Source of the DNA: CAVSRC01 sp963785065
GTDB taxonomy: Bacteria > Pseudomonadota > Alphaproteobacteria > Rhizobiales > Kaistiaceae
DNA length: 64,000 nt
Assembly (NCBI GenBank): GCA_963785065.1
Contig: CAWATX010000002.1
Span: 248,001 to 312,000 of the forward strand
Reading direction: 5' to 3'
Shown: positions 19,540 through 26,391 of the stretch, in pieces
How the letters are laid out: every line of letters begins with the position of its first letter
How positions within the stretch are numbered: position 1 is the stretch's first letter
Notes under the pieces: generated by a model
Database searches by the model: none
The model's input: only the letters and a program-made list of their open reading frames with translations
Told to the model about the DNA's origin: nothing
Made by a program: the position numbers and the translations under genes

Positions 19540-19570
19540 CCAAAGGCTTATCTTTGGAGCTTGTCCAAAG
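19540..19570. repeat. Three-arm element CCAAAG / CTTTGG / CCAAAG
   Basis: Arms lie at 19540-19545, 19552-19557 and 19565-19570, with 6- and 7-base loops. The middle arm can pair with either neighbour but not both. The element lies just 3' of tRNA-Val on the minus strand and upstream of the FIST gene. It could end the tRNA transcript or switch read-through. No T-tract is adjacent. Confidence 0.35.
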
Positions 19571-19595
19571 ACAGGATGCCGCGCGTCAGGGGGGA

Positions 19596-19670
19596 TGGTG
19601 GGCGGTACTGGGATCGAACCAGTGACCCCTACGATGTCAACGTAGTGCTCTCCCGCTGAGCTAACCGCCC
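19596..19670 (-). tRNA. tRNA-Val (anticodon GAC)
   Basis: On the minus strand the acceptor stem pairs GGGCGGT with ACCGCCC, the D arm is GCTC/GAGC, the anticodon arm is CTACG-TTGACAT-CGTAG with anticodon GAC, and the T arm is ACTGG-TTCGATC-CCAGT. The discriminator is A and CCA is encoded at 19596-19598. All stems are perfect. The gene is flanked by an inverted repeat (GCGTCAGG with GATGG on one side, CCATCCTGACGC on the other) that could pair as an extended precursor stem. Confidence 0.97.
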
Positions 19671-19769
19671 ATCCTGACGCCGCCCGGACGGGACCCGGGG
19701 CGGCAAGTGGCCATCGCTATATCAGGCAGGCCCCGGCTGCTTCAAGCCTTGTGAAGCGGTCTGGCAGCC

Positions 19770-20129
19770 TCAGGCCGCCAGCAGCTTCTCGACCTCGTTG
19801 ACCAGGTCCTTCAGGTGGAAGGGCTTGGACAGCACCTTGGCGTCCTTGGGGGCGTTGGAATCCGGGTTGAGGGCGACGGCAGCAAAGCCGGTGATGAACA
19901 TCACCTTGAGGTCGGGGTCGAGTTCGGTCGCCCGCCGCGCCAGCTCAATGCCGTCCATTTCCGGCATGACAATGTCGGTCAGAAGCAGCGTGAACGGCTC
20001 CTCGCGGATGCGCTCATAGGCCGAGCGGCCATTATCGAACGACACCACGTCGTGCCCGGCGTTCTGCAACGCCTTGGCCAGGAAGCGGCGCATGTCGTTG
20101 TCGTCTTCCGCAAGCAGGATTCGGGACAT
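19770..20129 (-). CDS. cpdR: Single-domain response regulator CpdR
   Basis: A 119-residue receiver-only protein: acidic pair in AEDDND, phosphoacceptor Asp52 in LLLTDIVMPEMDG, and conserved Lys in LSKPFHLKDL. It matches CpdR, which in its unphosphorylated state brings ClpXP and cell-cycle substrates to the pole and so controls CtrA proteolysis. In the phosphorylated state, driven by CckA-ChpT, it is inactive. Its place next to an N-formylglutamate amidohydrolase gene fits known rhizobial gene order. The divergent 192-base spacer holds its promoter, and one GATTC sequence (a CcrM-type GANTC site) lies just upstream of the start. Confidence 0.9.
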   Translation of the reverse strand: MSRILLAEDDNDMRRFLAKALQNAGHDVVSFDNGRSAYERIREEPFTLLLTDIVMPEMDGIELARRATELDPDLKVMFITGFAAVALNPDSNAPKDAKVLSKPFHLKDLVNEVEKLLAA

Positions 20130-20321
20130 CGTCAGAATTGTGTGAAGCCTCGTGATTCATCGGGCCGAACCGACCCGACCGATTATCCTTATCCGAGTAA
20201 AGATCACGTGAATAGCGCAGAAAATCGGGGCCTCACGGGCTGTGGACAGGTCCCCCCGATCTTGGCAACATCGTCCCTGACCCTTGGCCCCCATGCCTCG
20301 TCCCCCGGTGCCCGACGCCTG

Positions 20322-21215
20322 ATGGAAACGCCTCCCGATTTTGCCGGTCGTCCGGCCTTCGAGGTCATTGCGCCACAGCACCACAGCCTGCCCATCGTTC
20401 TCTCCTCACCGCACAGCGGCTCCTGCTACCCGCAGGATTTCCTTGCCGCCTCGCGTCTCGACCGCCGGTCGATCCGCCGCTCGGAGGACACCCATGTCGA
20501 TGCGCTGATGCTGGAGGCCGCCGCACTCGGTGCACCACTGCTTGCCGCCAACTTCCCGCGCGCTTGGCTCGACGTGAACCGCGAACCCTACGAGCTCGAC
20601 CCGAAAATGTTCGCGGGCGCGCTGCCGACCTACGCCAATGTCCGCTCGGTGCGGGTTGCCGGCGGGCTTGGCACCATCGCGCGCATTGTCGCAGAGCGCG
20701 AGGAGATCTACGACCGGCCGTTGCCGGTCGACGCGGCACTCGCCCGCATCGACATGGTCTACAAGCCCTTCCACCGCGTGCTCAGGCAACTGGTGGTCGA
20801 GACCCGCGCCGCCTTCGGCCTGGCGGTGCTGATCGATTGCCACTCGATGCCCTCGTCCGTGCGCGGCGGCGGCTATGGCCGGCCGCGTCCCGACATCGTC
20901 CTCGGCGACCGCTACGGCACCAGCTGCGCCGCGGAGCTGACCGATCTCTCAGCCCAGATCCTCACCCGGCGCGGCTATGCGGTCGGCCGCAACAAGCCCT
21001 ATGCCGGCGGCTTCATCACCGAGCATTACGGCCAGCCGGCGCGCGGACTGCACGCCATGCAAATCGAGGTCAATCGCAGCCTCTACATGGACGAGCGCAC
21101 GCTGGAGAAGCATGGCGGCTTCGATCCGCTCTCCGCCGACCTTGCGTATCTGGTGGCCGAGCTCGGCCGGGCCTTCGAGGCGGGCTTCCTGTCGCGGCCG
21201 GAGGCAGCCGAGTAG
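20322..21215 (+). CDS. N-formylglutamate amidohydrolase family protein, copy 2
   Basis: A 297-residue enzyme of the same superfamily as 8542-9396 but only distantly similar. Landmarks are IVLSSPHSGSCYP (metal ligand His), LDVNREPYELDP, IDCHSMPS, and NKPYAGGFITEHYG. This copy is closer to classical HutG-type amidohydrolases, which hydrolyse N-formyl-L-glutamate. No hut genes are nearby. The ATG at 20322 is chosen because the long upstream extension of the frame runs antisense through cpdR and is not conserved. It is divergent from cpdR. Confidence 0.9.
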   Translation: METPPDFAGRPAFEVIAPQHHSLPIVLSSPHSGSCYPQDFLAASRLDRRSIRRSEDTHVDALMLEAAALGAPLLAANFPRAWLDVNREPYELDPKMFAGALPTYANVRSVRVAGGLGTIARIVAEREEIYDRPLPVDAALARIDMVYKPFHRVLRQLVVETRAAFGLAVLIDCHSMPSSVRGGGYGRPRPDIVLGDRYGTSCAAELTDLSAQILTRRGYAVGRNKPYAGGFITEHYGQPARGLHAMQIEVNRSLYMDERTLEKHGGFDPLSADLAYLVAELGRAFEAGFLSRPEAAE

Positions 21216-21226
21216 ATTCGGGGGCT

Positions 21227-21316
21227 GGAAAAGAAAAAGGGCCGCTCGTTTGCACGAGGCGGCCCAAGTCTAGGGAGGAAACGCCCAAGGAGGGCATATG
21301 CGATATCGCTATCGCA
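21227..21316 (-). ncRNA. mmgR: mmgR-like trans-acting sRNA (alpha-r8, Rfam 'suhB' family)
   Basis: Read on the minus strand, a hairpin GCCC-TCCTT-GGGC is followed by the conserved single-stranded GTTTCCTCCCTAGACTT and a strong terminator hairpin (21239-21265) ending in CCCTTTTTCTTTTT. This matches my recollection of the alphaproteobacterial mmgR/suhB RNA, including its position next to a suhB-like gene (hisN, 21498). The CCUCCC segment is an anti-Shine-Dalgarno seed. A plausible promoter is TTGAAC (21346-21351), 17 bases, AAAATA (21323-21328), giving a 5' end near 21316 and a transcript of about 80-90 nt. In Sinorhizobium the RNA limits polyhydroxybutyrate accumulation. Confidence 0.82.
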
Positions 21317-21497
21317 CCGCAATATTTTGACCCCGCAGTGCAAAAGTTCAAGCCCTGAGGGGGAGAAAATGTAATCGGTTACCTGGTGCTGGAAAAATGC
21401 CACACTCCATGGAAAAAGCATTTAATATCAATATTTTATTTGGCGGCATCGGAGCCGCCAGCGGGCTTGCACAGACAACACATCAGCGTGAAATCGC

Positions 21498-22292
21498 ATG
21501 ATCGCGGATCTTTCCGACCTTCGGCAATTCGTCGACGAATTGGCCAATGTTGCCGCTGATTCGATCATGCCGCATTTTCGGGCAGGCCCTTCTGTGGAGA
21601 GCAAAGGGGCCTCCGGCTTCGATCCGGTGACCATCGCCGACCGCTCGGCCGAGGCTGCCATGCGCCGGCTGATCAACCAGCGACATCCCGATCACGGCAT
21701 CGTCGGCGAGGAGCATGGCAACGAACGCGCCGACGCCGATTATGTCTGGGTGCTCGACCCGATCGACGGCACGCGGGCCTTCATCACCGGTCTGCCGGTG
21801 TGGGGCACGCTGATCGGCCTGATGCACAAGGGCGAGCCGGTCTTCGGCATGATGGCCCAGGCCTTCACACGCGAGCGCTATTGGGGCGATGGCGCGAGCG
21901 CCTGGTATCGCGGGCCCGATGGCGAGACCGTGTCGCTGCACGCCCGCGCCTGCCCGGGGCTGGCAGAAGCAGCGCTGTTCACCACCACGCCCGCCCTGTT
22001 TCGCGATCCCGCCGACCGCGCCGCCTATGACCGCGTCGAAAGCGCCGTGCGCCTGCCCCGCTACGGCACCGACTGCTACGCCTATTGCATGGTCGCCGCC
22101 GGACACGCCGATGTGGTCATCGAGGCGGGGCTCAAGCCCTATGACGTCGTGGCACTGATTCCGATCGTCCGGGGCGCCGGCGGCCAGTTCACCAGTTGGG
22201 ACGGCGGCTCGGCGGCACAGGGCGGACGGATCGTCGCCACCGGCGACAAGCGGTTGCACGCGGCCGTGCTGGGGATGTTGGCAGGCGGGTGA
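21498..22292 (+). CDS. hisN: Histidinol-phosphatase, inositol monophosphatase family
   Basis: A 264-residue magnesium-dependent phosphatase. Motifs are the metal-binding GEEHGN, WVLDPIDGTRAFITG and the C-terminal GLKPYDVVALIPIVRGAGG. Together they fit HisN, which removes phosphate from L-histidinol phosphate in histidine synthesis, better than SuhB, because of the RAFITGLPVWGTLIGL segment. Inositol-1-phosphatase activity cannot be excluded. The ATG at 21498 begins shortly before the conserved N-terminal helix. The mmgR-like RNA lies upstream on the other strand, and the alpha/beta hydrolase gene converges 27 bases downstream. Confidence 0.9.
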   Translation: MIADLSDLRQFVDELANVAADSIMPHFRAGPSVESKGASGFDPVTIADRSAEAAMRRLINQRHPDHGIVGEEHGNERADADYVWVLDPIDGTRAFITGLPVWGTLIGLMHKGEPVFGMMAQAFTRERYWGDGASAWYRGPDGETVSLHARACPGLAEAALFTTTPALFRDPADRAAYDRVESAVRLPRYGTDCYAYCMVAAGHADVVIEAGLKPYDVVALIPIVRGAGGQFTSWDGGSAAQGGRIVATGDKRLHAAVLGMLAGG

Positions 22293-22319
22293 CGCAATCT
22301 GCCCGCCGCCACGATGCAG

Positions 22320-23264
22320 CTATGGCGACCCCGGCACGAAGGCCTCGAAGGCGCCCCAGAACTGGGCGCGCACCGGGTCGCGCTCCATCATGATCTCGTG
22401 GTGGGCGCCGGGGATGACCACCTGGCCGCCGGCCCTGAGCGCCGCCGCCATGCCTTCCGCCGCCGTCATCGACACCAGCCTGTCGAGGGCGCCGCTGACG
22501 ATCAGCGCCGGCACGCGAACGGACGGGCCGAAATCCGGCTCGTTGGCCTCGCTCATCGCCCGGCAGGCGGCGTAGAGCCAGCCAAAGGTCGGCGCACCGA
22601 TCGCCACCTGCGGCAGCTTGGTGAAGAGGTCGACCGTGCGCTGATAGCGCGCCGGGTCGCCGGTCAGCCAGTTGCCCTCGAAGGGAACCTTGTCGATGGT
22701 CAGCGACTGGCTGCCGGGAACTGTCATCTCGCCCAAACCGATGGCGGTCATGAAGGCGGCGATGCGATAGGCGGTAGGCTGGCTCGGACGCATCTGGCCG
22801 AGGCCGATCAGCGGCGAGACCAGCACCAGGCGCGAGAAGCGCACCCGACCGTCGCCGGTTGCCCTGAGGCAGACCAGCGCGCCGGTGGAATGGGCCAGGG
22901 CGAAATGCGGCGGCGGGCAATCGGGAAGCGCCACATGCTGCATGAAGGTCTCGAGGTCGCGATCATATTCCTCGAAGCTGTCGACATGGCCCTTCATCGG
23001 GTTGCGCAGCCGCCGTTCCGAACCGCCCTGCCCACGCCAGTCGAAGGTGGCGACGGCAAAGCCGCGACCGCGCAGGTCGTCGATCGTCTCGAAATACTTC
23101 TCGATGATTTCGCCGCGGCCCTGCACCAGACAGACGGTGCCCAGCGTCTTGCGTGTCGTCGCCCGCCAGCGGGCAAAGCGCAGGCGCACGCCGTCGCTGG
23201 TCAGGGTGTCGCCCACCGTGGCGCCGGACGGCACCGGATTGCCGTCGATTTCGTAGAGTTCCAT
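22320..23264 (-). CDS. Alpha/beta hydrolase, lysophospholipase/monoglyceride lipase type
   Basis: A 314-residue cytoplasmic serine hydrolase of the PldB/monoacylglycerol lipase type. Visible are the oxyanion strand VCLVQGRGEIIEKYFETIDD, FDWRGQGGSERRLRNPMKGH, the nucleophile elbow LAHSTGALV, and a C-terminal GAHHEIMMERD with the catalytic His. The ATG at 23264 is preferred because upstream in-frame sequence is non-conserved. Substrates are likely lysophospholipids or monoglycerides. It converges with hisN, and its promoter region also appears to hold an sRNA. Confidence 0.9.
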   Translation of the reverse strand: MELYEIDGNPVPSGATVGDTLTSDGVRLRFARWRATTRKTLGTVCLVQGRGEIIEKYFETIDDLRGRGFAVATFDWRGQGGSERRLRNPMKGHVDSFEEYDRDLETFMQHVALPDCPPPHFALAHSTGALVCLRATGDGRVRFSRLVLVSPLIGLGQMRPSQPTAYRIAAFMTAIGLGEMTVPGSQSLTIDKVPFEGNWLTGDPARYQRTVDLFTKLPQVAIGAPTFGWLYAACRAMSEANEPDFGPSVRVPALIVSGALDRLVSMTAAEGMAAALRAGGQVVIPGAHHEIMMERDPVRAQFWGAFEAFVPGSP

Positions 23265-23344
23265 GTCTTGGCGACCGCCTCCGCCGTGTCGGCCCGGCTG
23301 ATCCTGATTAGTGCAGCCGCCGGGCGCGCTCAAGCAAGGGTCGC

Positions 23345-23435
23345 CCAAAAATGCGTCGGCGGCGCCCCTGGAAGGGAACGCCGCCGACATTCACAGACCC
23401 GATGTCGGAGGGGGGCGGGATCGACATCGGCCTGT
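23345..23435 (-). ncRNA. Candidate new sRNA with C-rich hairpin loop and terminator
   Basis: On the minus strand, a perfect 9-bp hairpin CCGATGTCG/CGACATCGG (arms 23422-23430 and 23399-23407) presents a 14-nt loop ATCCCGCCCCCCTC. Eleven bases later a second hairpin with a 10-bp stem GTCGGCGGCG/CGCCGCCGAC (23355-23388) is followed by GCATTTTTGG, a Rho-independent terminator. A C-rich, anti-Shine-Dalgarno loop plus terminator is the layout of alphaproteobacterial 'cuckoo'-type sRNAs. No convincing promoter was found upstream, and no known family was matched. It could also be a leader of the alpha/beta hydrolase gene. Confidence 0.45.
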
Positions 23436-23596
23436 TGCCGCGATCGGGGACGGGGCGTGTAGGGTTGGGGAAGCCGCCCACCGATCGAACTTGTGCGCCA
23501 GTATGCGGACCCGGCCTGAACGCGGCCCGAAGCCGCCGTTCATGTGGCGTTCAGCTTGGCGGCAGGCGCCGGCCCGGTGCACAGCCTGTCGCAGGT

Positions 23597-23625
23597 CTTG
23601 ATTCGGCTTTTTCCAGTTCCCACCT
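23597..23625 (+). promoter_or_regulatory. RpoH-like promoter for hsp20
   Basis: CTTGAT (23597-23602), a 16-base spacer and CCCACCT (23619-23625) resemble the alphaproteobacterial RpoH consensus CTTGAA-N16-CCNATNT with one mismatch in each box. Transcription would start near 23632, exactly where the leader hairpins begin. Heat-shock sigma control is expected for a small heat-shock protein. Upstream, 23436-23596 shows nothing I can assign. Confidence 0.4.
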
Positions 23626-23632
23626 ATTGCCT

Positions 23633-23733
23633 GCGGACGCCAAACGGGTCCGCGGGGAACGGCAATTGCCCGGCCAGAACGGCGGGCCGCCACAAGTTCC
23701 TCAACCCTTGTCGCTCATCTGGAGGACCAGACC
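23633..23733 (+). promoter_or_regulatory. ROSE-type RNA thermometer in the hsp20 leader
   Basis: The roughly 100-nt leader has stacked hairpins: GCGGAC/GTCCGC (23633-23638 with 23648-23653), the palindrome GGCAATTGCC (23661-23670), and CGGCC/GGCCG just after. Adjacent to the start codon, GTC-G-CTC (23710-23716) pairs with GAGGAC (23722-23727), leaving one bulged G and burying the ribosome binding site GGAGGA. The anti-SD strand contains TCGCT, which fits the U(U/C)GCU signature of ROSE elements of rhizobial small heat-shock genes. Heating would open the helix and allow translation. Confidence 0.65.
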
Positions 23734-24198
23734 ATGCGTACTTTCGACCTCAGCCCGCTCTATCGCTCCACCGTCGGCTTCGACCGGATGTTCAATCTGT
23801 TCGATTCGCTGTCGGGCAGTGACGGCACCGTCCCGACCTATCCCCCCTACAACATCGAGCGCACCGGCGAGAACGCCTACCGCGTGACCATGGCGGTCGC
23901 CGGCTTCGGCGAAGCCGACCTCTCCATCGAATCGAAGGAGAACGTGCTCACCGTGAAGGGCGAGAAGAAGGCCAACGAGGAGCAGAAAGAGAATGAGTTC
24001 CTCTATCGCGGTATCGCCTCGCGCGCCTTCGAGCGCCGCTTCCAGCTCGCCGACCACGTCGAAGTGAAGGGCGCGACGCTGGAGAACGGCCTGCTCCATA
24101 TCGATCTGGTGCGCAACATTCCCGAGGCGATGAAGCCGCGCACCATCGCGATCAACGCCAGCAACAAGCCGGTGCAGATCGACCAGGTCGCCGCGTAA
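23734..24198 (+). CDS. Small heat-shock protein, Hsp20/IbpA family
   Basis: A 154-residue ATP-independent chaperone that holds unfolded proteins. The N-terminal arm MRTFDLSPLYRSTVGFDRMF is typical of the class A rhizobial/IbpA group. The alpha-crystallin domain covers about 37-130 (YRVTMAVAGFGEADLSI, LTVKGEK, FLYRGIASRAFERRFQL, ENGLLHIDLV). The I-x-I-like TIAI motif of the C-terminal extension is at about 139-142. GGAGGA is 7 bases before the ATG but is sequestered in the leader hairpin. A strong terminator follows. Confidence 0.95.
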   Translation: MRTFDLSPLYRSTVGFDRMFNLFDSLSGSDGTVPTYPPYNIERTGENAYRVTMAVAGFGEADLSIESKENVLTVKGEKKANEEQKENEFLYRGIASRAFERRFQLADHVEVKGATLENGLLHIDLVRNIPEAMKPRTIAINASNKPVQIDQVAA

Positions 24199-24223
24199 GC
24201 CTCTTCGCGCACCTGATTGAAGG

Positions 24224-24253
24224 AGAGCGCCCCGTTCGCGGGGCGCTCTTTCT
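24224..24253. terminator. Strong intrinsic terminator after hsp20
   Basis: An 11-bp perfect stem AGAGCGCCCCG/CGGGGCGCTCT with a TTCG tetraloop (24235-24238) is followed by TTCTT. It lies between the hsp20 stop and the convergent GNAT gene, and the A-containing upstream flank (GAAGG) gives a weak tract on the minus strand too. It mainly ends hsp20 mRNA. Confidence 0.88.
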
Positions 24254-24259
24254 TGTGCG

Positions 24260-24766
24260 TTACAGGTCGGCGCCAAGGAAGCGGATGACCCAGGGCTGGT
24301 CGCCGCCGGCATAAGGGTTGTCGTAATAGGGCGCGACGTCGCGGAAGCCGAGCAACTCGTAGACCCGCGCTGCGGCCGCCATGAACGAGGCCGTGTCGAG
24401 CAGCGCGCGGCGATAGCCGAGATCGCGGGCCGCCGCCACGATGGCGCTGCCGAGCGCCCGGCCAAGCCCGAGGCCGCGCGCCGCCGGCCGCACATAAAGC
24501 CGCTTGATCTCGCAGATCTCGTCGCGGAACGGACGCACCGCGATGCAGCCGAGCGCCTCGCCCGAGGCATCCCACGCGATCAGAAGCTCGCCCTGCGGCG
24601 GCGCATACTTGCCCGGCAGCCCGGCCATCTCCTCGGCGAAACCCTGGAAGCAGAGGTCAATTCCCTCGGCGCGGTACCAGTCCGCCAGCTCCTGAAAAAG
24701 GCGGCCGGCGGTCGCCACCTGGACCGGCGTTCGGGCCGGTTTCAGAACGAAATCCGACACAGGCAT
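24260..24766 (-). CDS. GNAT family N-acetyltransferase
   Basis: A 168-residue acyl-CoA-dependent acyltransferase. The GNAT core includes LIAWDASGEALGCIAVRPF, IKRLYVRPAARGLGLGRAL with the pyrophosphate-binding loop, and ARVYELLGFRDVAPYYDNP near the end. The closing segment resembles the group acting on small amines or amino acids. The substrate cannot be named. The threonine aldolase gene lies 17 bases upstream on the same strand, so the two probably share a transcript. Confidence 0.9.
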   Translation of the reverse strand: MPVSDFVLKPARTPVQVATAGRLFQELADWYRAEGIDLCFQGFAEEMAGLPGKYAPPQGELLIAWDASGEALGCIAVRPFRDEICEIKRLYVRPAARGLGLGRALGSAIVAAARDLGYRRALLDTASFMAAAARVYELLGFRDVAPYYDNPYAGGDQPWVIRFLGADL

Positions 24767-24783
24767 TCGGCTCCGACAAGCGT

Positions 24784-25854
24784 CTAGCGCGCGAGGATAC
24801 TGCCCTCAAGCGCGGCCGAAAATGCCTCGATCTCCTCGGCCCCGGTCTGCCAGCTGGTGACCAGGCGGACAAGAACTTCGTCCGCACCCGGCCGCCCGGT
24901 CGCGGGAAGACCGTCGGCCGATGACGGATGATAGACGGCGCCGGCCTCACGCAAGCGGTGATCGGCTGCCTGCGACAGAACCGCGAAGATGAGGTTGCCC
25001 TCCGGCTCGACCGCAAGGCGTGCCTCGCCGGAGGCATGGATGGCGTCGGCCAGCCGCCCCGCCATGACATTGGCGTGGTCGGCCAGGGCCAGCCAGTGGT
25101 CGTCCCTGAGATAGGCAAGCAGCTGGGCGGCGATGAACCAGTTCTTGGAGTAGCCCTGCCCTGCCCGCTGGCGCTGGAAGAGCACATCGCGGGGAAACGC
25201 CGGATCGAAGAAGACCACCGCTTCCGCCGCGACGCAGCCGTTCTTGGTGCCGCCGAACGAGAGCACGTCGACACCGGCGCGCCAGGTGAGGTCGGCCGGC
25301 GTGCAGCCGAGCGCGGCCACTGCGTTGGCGAAGCGCGCCCCGTCCATGTGCACCGCCATGCCCCGAGCGTGGGCCACCTCGGCGACGGCGGCAACCTCCT
25401 GCGGACGCCACAGGGCGCCGAACTCGGTAATCTCGGCCAGGCTGACGGCGACCGGTTGCCCGGCGCGCGGCGCGCTCGCCGCCATGCCGTCGATGGCTGT
25501 CGTCATCGGCGCCGGACCGAATTTGCCGGCCATGGCATCCAGCGCAGCCAGCGTCATGCCGCCGCCGAAGAACGACGTGGCGCCCGCCTCATCGACGGCG
25601 ATATGCGCGTGACGATGGCACAGAACCGCACCGCCCGGCCGTGCATAGGCGCTAAGCGCCAGGGCGTTGGCGACCGTGCCGCTGCCGACCAGGAAGACCG
25701 TCACCTCGCGCTCGAACAGCTCTGAGAAACGGCGCCCGACCGCCCTGGTGAAGTCGTCGGCGCCATAGGCGGGATGGCCGCTTGCGGCCGCTTCGGCGAG
25801 CGCATCGATGACTTGCGGCGAGGCGCCCGCCCAATTGTCGCTGGCAAAGATCAT
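24784..25854 (-). CDS. ltaE: Low-specificity L-threonine aldolase
   Basis: A 356-residue fold-type I PLP enzyme that splits L-threonine or allo-threonine to glycine and acetaldehyde. The PLP lysine is Lys204 in SFGGTKNG. Also seen are the N-terminal SDNWAGASPQVIDALAEAA, GSGTVANALAL (phosphate pocket), and HMDGARFANAVAALG with the PLP-ring Asp. It resembles the beta-eliminating lyase/threonine aldolase branch common in rhizobia. It lies upstream of the GNAT gene and 39 bases downstream of the DoxX gene, so it may be read with the bufferin operon. Confidence 0.92.
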   Translation of the reverse strand: MIFASDNWAGASPQVIDALAEAAASGHPAYGADDFTRAVGRRFSELFEREVTVFLVGSGTVANALALSAYARPGGAVLCHRHAHIAVDEAGATSFFGGGMTLAALDAMAGKFGPAPMTTAIDGMAASAPRAGQPVAVSLAEITEFGALWRPQEVAAVAEVAHARGMAVHMDGARFANAVAALGCTPADLTWRAGVDVLSFGGTKNGCVAAEAVVFFDPAFPRDVLFQRQRAGQGYSKNWFIAAQLLAYLRDDHWLALADHANVMAGRLADAIHASGEARLAVEPEGNLIFAVLSQAADHRLREAGAVYHPSSADGLPATGRPGADEVLVRLVTSWQTGAEEIEAFSAALEGSILAR

Positions 25855-25893
25855 GCGCTCCTTTAGAAGCGGAGCGCCTGTCTGCGCAAGCGC

Positions 25894-26391
25894 TCAGTGG
25901 CGCACGAGGCGTGCGACCAAGTGGTCGAGCGCGATGCGGCCCGGACCGAAGCCGATGATGACAAGCGACATGGCTGCCCAGGGCAGGCCCTCGCTCGGCC
26001 AATGCTCCGGGTAGGTGAGGAAGATGATCACCGTCATGCCGAGCGTGCCGAGCGCAGCGAAGCGCGTGGCAAGGCCAAAGACCAACAGGACGGGGAAGAT
26101 AATCTCGCCCAGGCCTGACAGCAGTGCCATCACGTCGGGATAGGGGAAGGGATAGGCGTTGCCGAAGATGTGCAGCTGGAACTGGTTCTCGAACAGGAAG
26201 GCGGCCTTCGGCGAGAGCGACAGGAAGCCGTCCCACTTGGTCAGCCCTGAGCGGTAGAAGGGCACGGCAAGCGCGAAGCGCAGCGCCAGCATGGCCGCCG
26301 ACTGGAACCACAGCCACGCTGTCTGCCAGCCAGGAAGGGCCATCGGTGCCGCCATGGCCGGCGGCGTATCGCTCATCATGGTCTTGCTCAT
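25894..26391 (-). CDS. DoxX family membrane protein of the bufferin operon
   Basis: A 165-residue inner-membrane protein with four hydrophobic segments (about 30-46, 80-105, 108-122, 132-150) and the DoxX signature LRFALAVPFYRSGLTKWDGF and ATRFAALGTLGMTVIIFLT. It is the fourth gene of the DUF2282-DUF692-DUF2063-DoxX cluster, and its ATG overlaps the stop of the DUF2063 gene (26388-26391). DoxX proteins in such clusters are presumed to act in redox or quinone chemistry during metal stress; the exact role here is not known. Confidence 0.9.
   Translation of the reverse strand: MSKTMMSDTPPAMAAPMALPGWQTAWLWFQSAAMLALRFALAVPFYRSGLTKWDGFLSLSPKAAFLFENQFQLHIFGNAYPFPYPDVMALLSGLGEIIFPVLLVFGLATRFAALGTLGMTVIIFLTYPEHWPSEGLPWAAMSLVIIGFGPGRIALDHLVARLVRH

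Noticed and set aside
20178..20195. TTATCCTTATCC as a DnaA box or origin signal near cpdR
   Set aside because: It does not match TTATCCACA, there is no cluster of boxes and no AT-rich unwinding region.
19815..20321. Long N-terminal extension of the second amidohydrolase
   Set aside because: The extension runs antisense across cpdR and is not conserved; ATG 20322 starts the recognisable protein.
23391..23693. A 100-codon minus-strand frame across the candidate sRNA
   Set aside because: Arg/Pro/Gly-rich with no conserved feature; the perfect hairpins and terminator explain the sequence better.
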